Positions 15,147 through 15,837 of a stretch of DNA of 15,837 bases are shown here, in pieces. Each line of letters starts with the position of its first letter. The stretch's first letter is position 1. The DNA is from Candidatus Gerdarchaeota archaeon (GTDB lineage Archaea; Asgardarchaeota; Heimdallarchaeia; JABLTI01), in contig JAEOUJ010000360.1 in the NCBI GenBank assembly GCA_016839405.1, positions 1 to 15,837 of the forward strand, read 5' to 3'. The notes beneath the pieces are model-generated. The model was given only the letters and a program-made list of their open reading frames with translations. It did no database searches and was not told the DNA's origin. The position numbers and the translations under genes were made by a program.

Positions 15147-15837
15147 CAAATTGCTTTAGTTTCTATTGCTATTTGATTTAATAGTTCTTTTTCCAACACA
15201 ATAGGTTTTCTTTTTGAAGTAAAATCTAATTCCTCGTGACTTTCTTCGGATTTCAATTCTATTCCTTTTTTAACATAATCAGAACATCTTAAACTTTGTT
15301 TTGAAAACATTACTATTGTCCCTGCAATCGCAAGGAGTAAGGTTAAACCAGTACATACTAATAAAATGTGTGAAGGTAAAAACATATTAGTAACAATAGT
15401 AGCAATGGCTATTCCTATTAAAAATCCAAATGAAGTGAATAAACTCACTGTAGCCATTACTCTGCCAAGTTTTTCCTTTGGTATACGTTCTTGTCTTAAA
15501 GTGAATGATGGGATATTTGCAGCTCCGTTTACAAATCCAATAGGTATCGTCACAAATAAAACCATCAGCCATTTGTTTGTAATCAATGAGAATAGTAATA
15601 ATAGAATTGCCCACATAAAAACAACTATATTAATTAGTAGTAATTTCTTTTTAATTTTACCAATAGCAATAACAATCATTGATGTTATTATGCCAATTCC
15701 AGCTGATACTGTACCTACAGCACCATACCAAGTTGGATTTAATCCCAGTTTCCCTTGAAGGATTACTCCATATAATCCACTAAAAGGTGCTACTGTAAAA
15801 TTAAGTAAAGTATATACAATTAAAACAAAAGTAACTT
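15128..15837 (-). CDS. Major facilitator superfamily transporter, C-terminal part (gene runs off right edge)
   Basis: The minus strand is open from the window edge to a TAA at 15128-15130, giving about 235 residues; the internal Met at 15679 is not the start, because in-frame membrane sequence continues upstream of it (NPTWYGAVGTVSAGIG). Visible are about six helices of the second half of an MFS transporter. They include the loop IGKIKKK, the short motif RQERIPKEKLGRVMA between two helices (as in EntS-like and MFS_3-type exporters, where R-VP---RGRV is typical), and an ending helix at LLLAIAGTIVMF. A cytosolic tail of about 55 residues, rich in Glu and Lys, ends in CCECDP. It is probably a drug, metabolite or siderophore-type exporter, but the substrate cannot be assigned. 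It is convergent with MMPL remnant copy 3, with 31 nt between. Confidence 0.85.
   Translation of the reverse strand, partial: VTFVLIVYTLLNFTVAPFSGLYGVILQGKLGLNPTWYGAVGTVSAGIGIITSMIVIAIGKIKKKLLLINIVVFMWAILLLLFSLITNKWLMVLFVTIPIGFVNGAANIPSFTLRQERIPKEKLGRVMATVSLFTSFGFLIGIAIATIVTNMFLPSHILLVCTGLTLLLAIAGTIVMFSKQSLRCSDYVKKGIELKSEESHEELDFTSKRKPIVLEKELLNQIAIETKAICCECDP

Noticed and set aside
15366..15758. A 130-residue plus-strand frame opposite the MFS gene
   Set aside because: It is antisense to clear MFS transporter coding sequence, has no ribosome binding site and does not resemble a protein family.

Overview
The window is strongly AT-rich DNA from a prokaryote that is most likely an archaeon. Pointers to this are: the N-terminal domain of a tungsten-type aldehyde:ferredoxin oxidoreductase; an SCP2-like protein and a TIGR04076-type protein; TATA-like boxes about 25 nt ahead of presumed start sites; plain oligo-T terminators after most genes; and extracellular loops crowded with N-x-S/T sequons. 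Gene sizes and content resemble uncultured anaerobic archaea such as Asgard lineages, but that placement is inference. I saw no tRNA, rRNA, CRISPR array, transposase or integrase.

Layout. (1) 1-1157, minus strand: the 5' part of an aldehyde:ferredoxin oxidoreductase gene running off the left edge, an SCP2-like gene, and a TIGR04076-type gene. (2) 1346-4708, plus strand: a full-length 1120-residue MMPL/RND-type membrane transporter with an unusually large first extracellular domain. (3) 4945-5727, plus: a small secreted protein built from pieces of a family 5 (peptide/nickel type) solute-binding protein, apparently in circularly permuted order. (4) 5982-6386, plus: a degenerate copy of the MMPL gene's 3' end. 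(5) 6547-7152, plus: an unrecognised secreted protein. (6) 7198-14646, minus: a three-gene ABC transporter operon, with one polypeptide carrying two ATPase domains followed by two paralogous MacB/FtsX-type permeases of about 955 residues each. (7) 14770-15096, plus: a second, frameshifted copy of the MMPL 3' end. (8) 15128 to the right edge, minus: the C-terminal part of a major facilitator superfamily transporter.

The region is dominated by membrane transport and export. The ABC operon is self-contained: its double ATPase probably drives a heterodimer of the two permeases. The most striking structural feature is that the MMPL 3' end occurs three times, always in the same orientation. The two decayed copies bracket the block holding the ABC operon and the secreted protein, which suggests this accessory block grew by tandem duplication or repeated insertion at the MMPL locus. 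Two perfect 9-2-9 palindromes lie in promoter regions of small secreted-protein genes and may be regulator sites.
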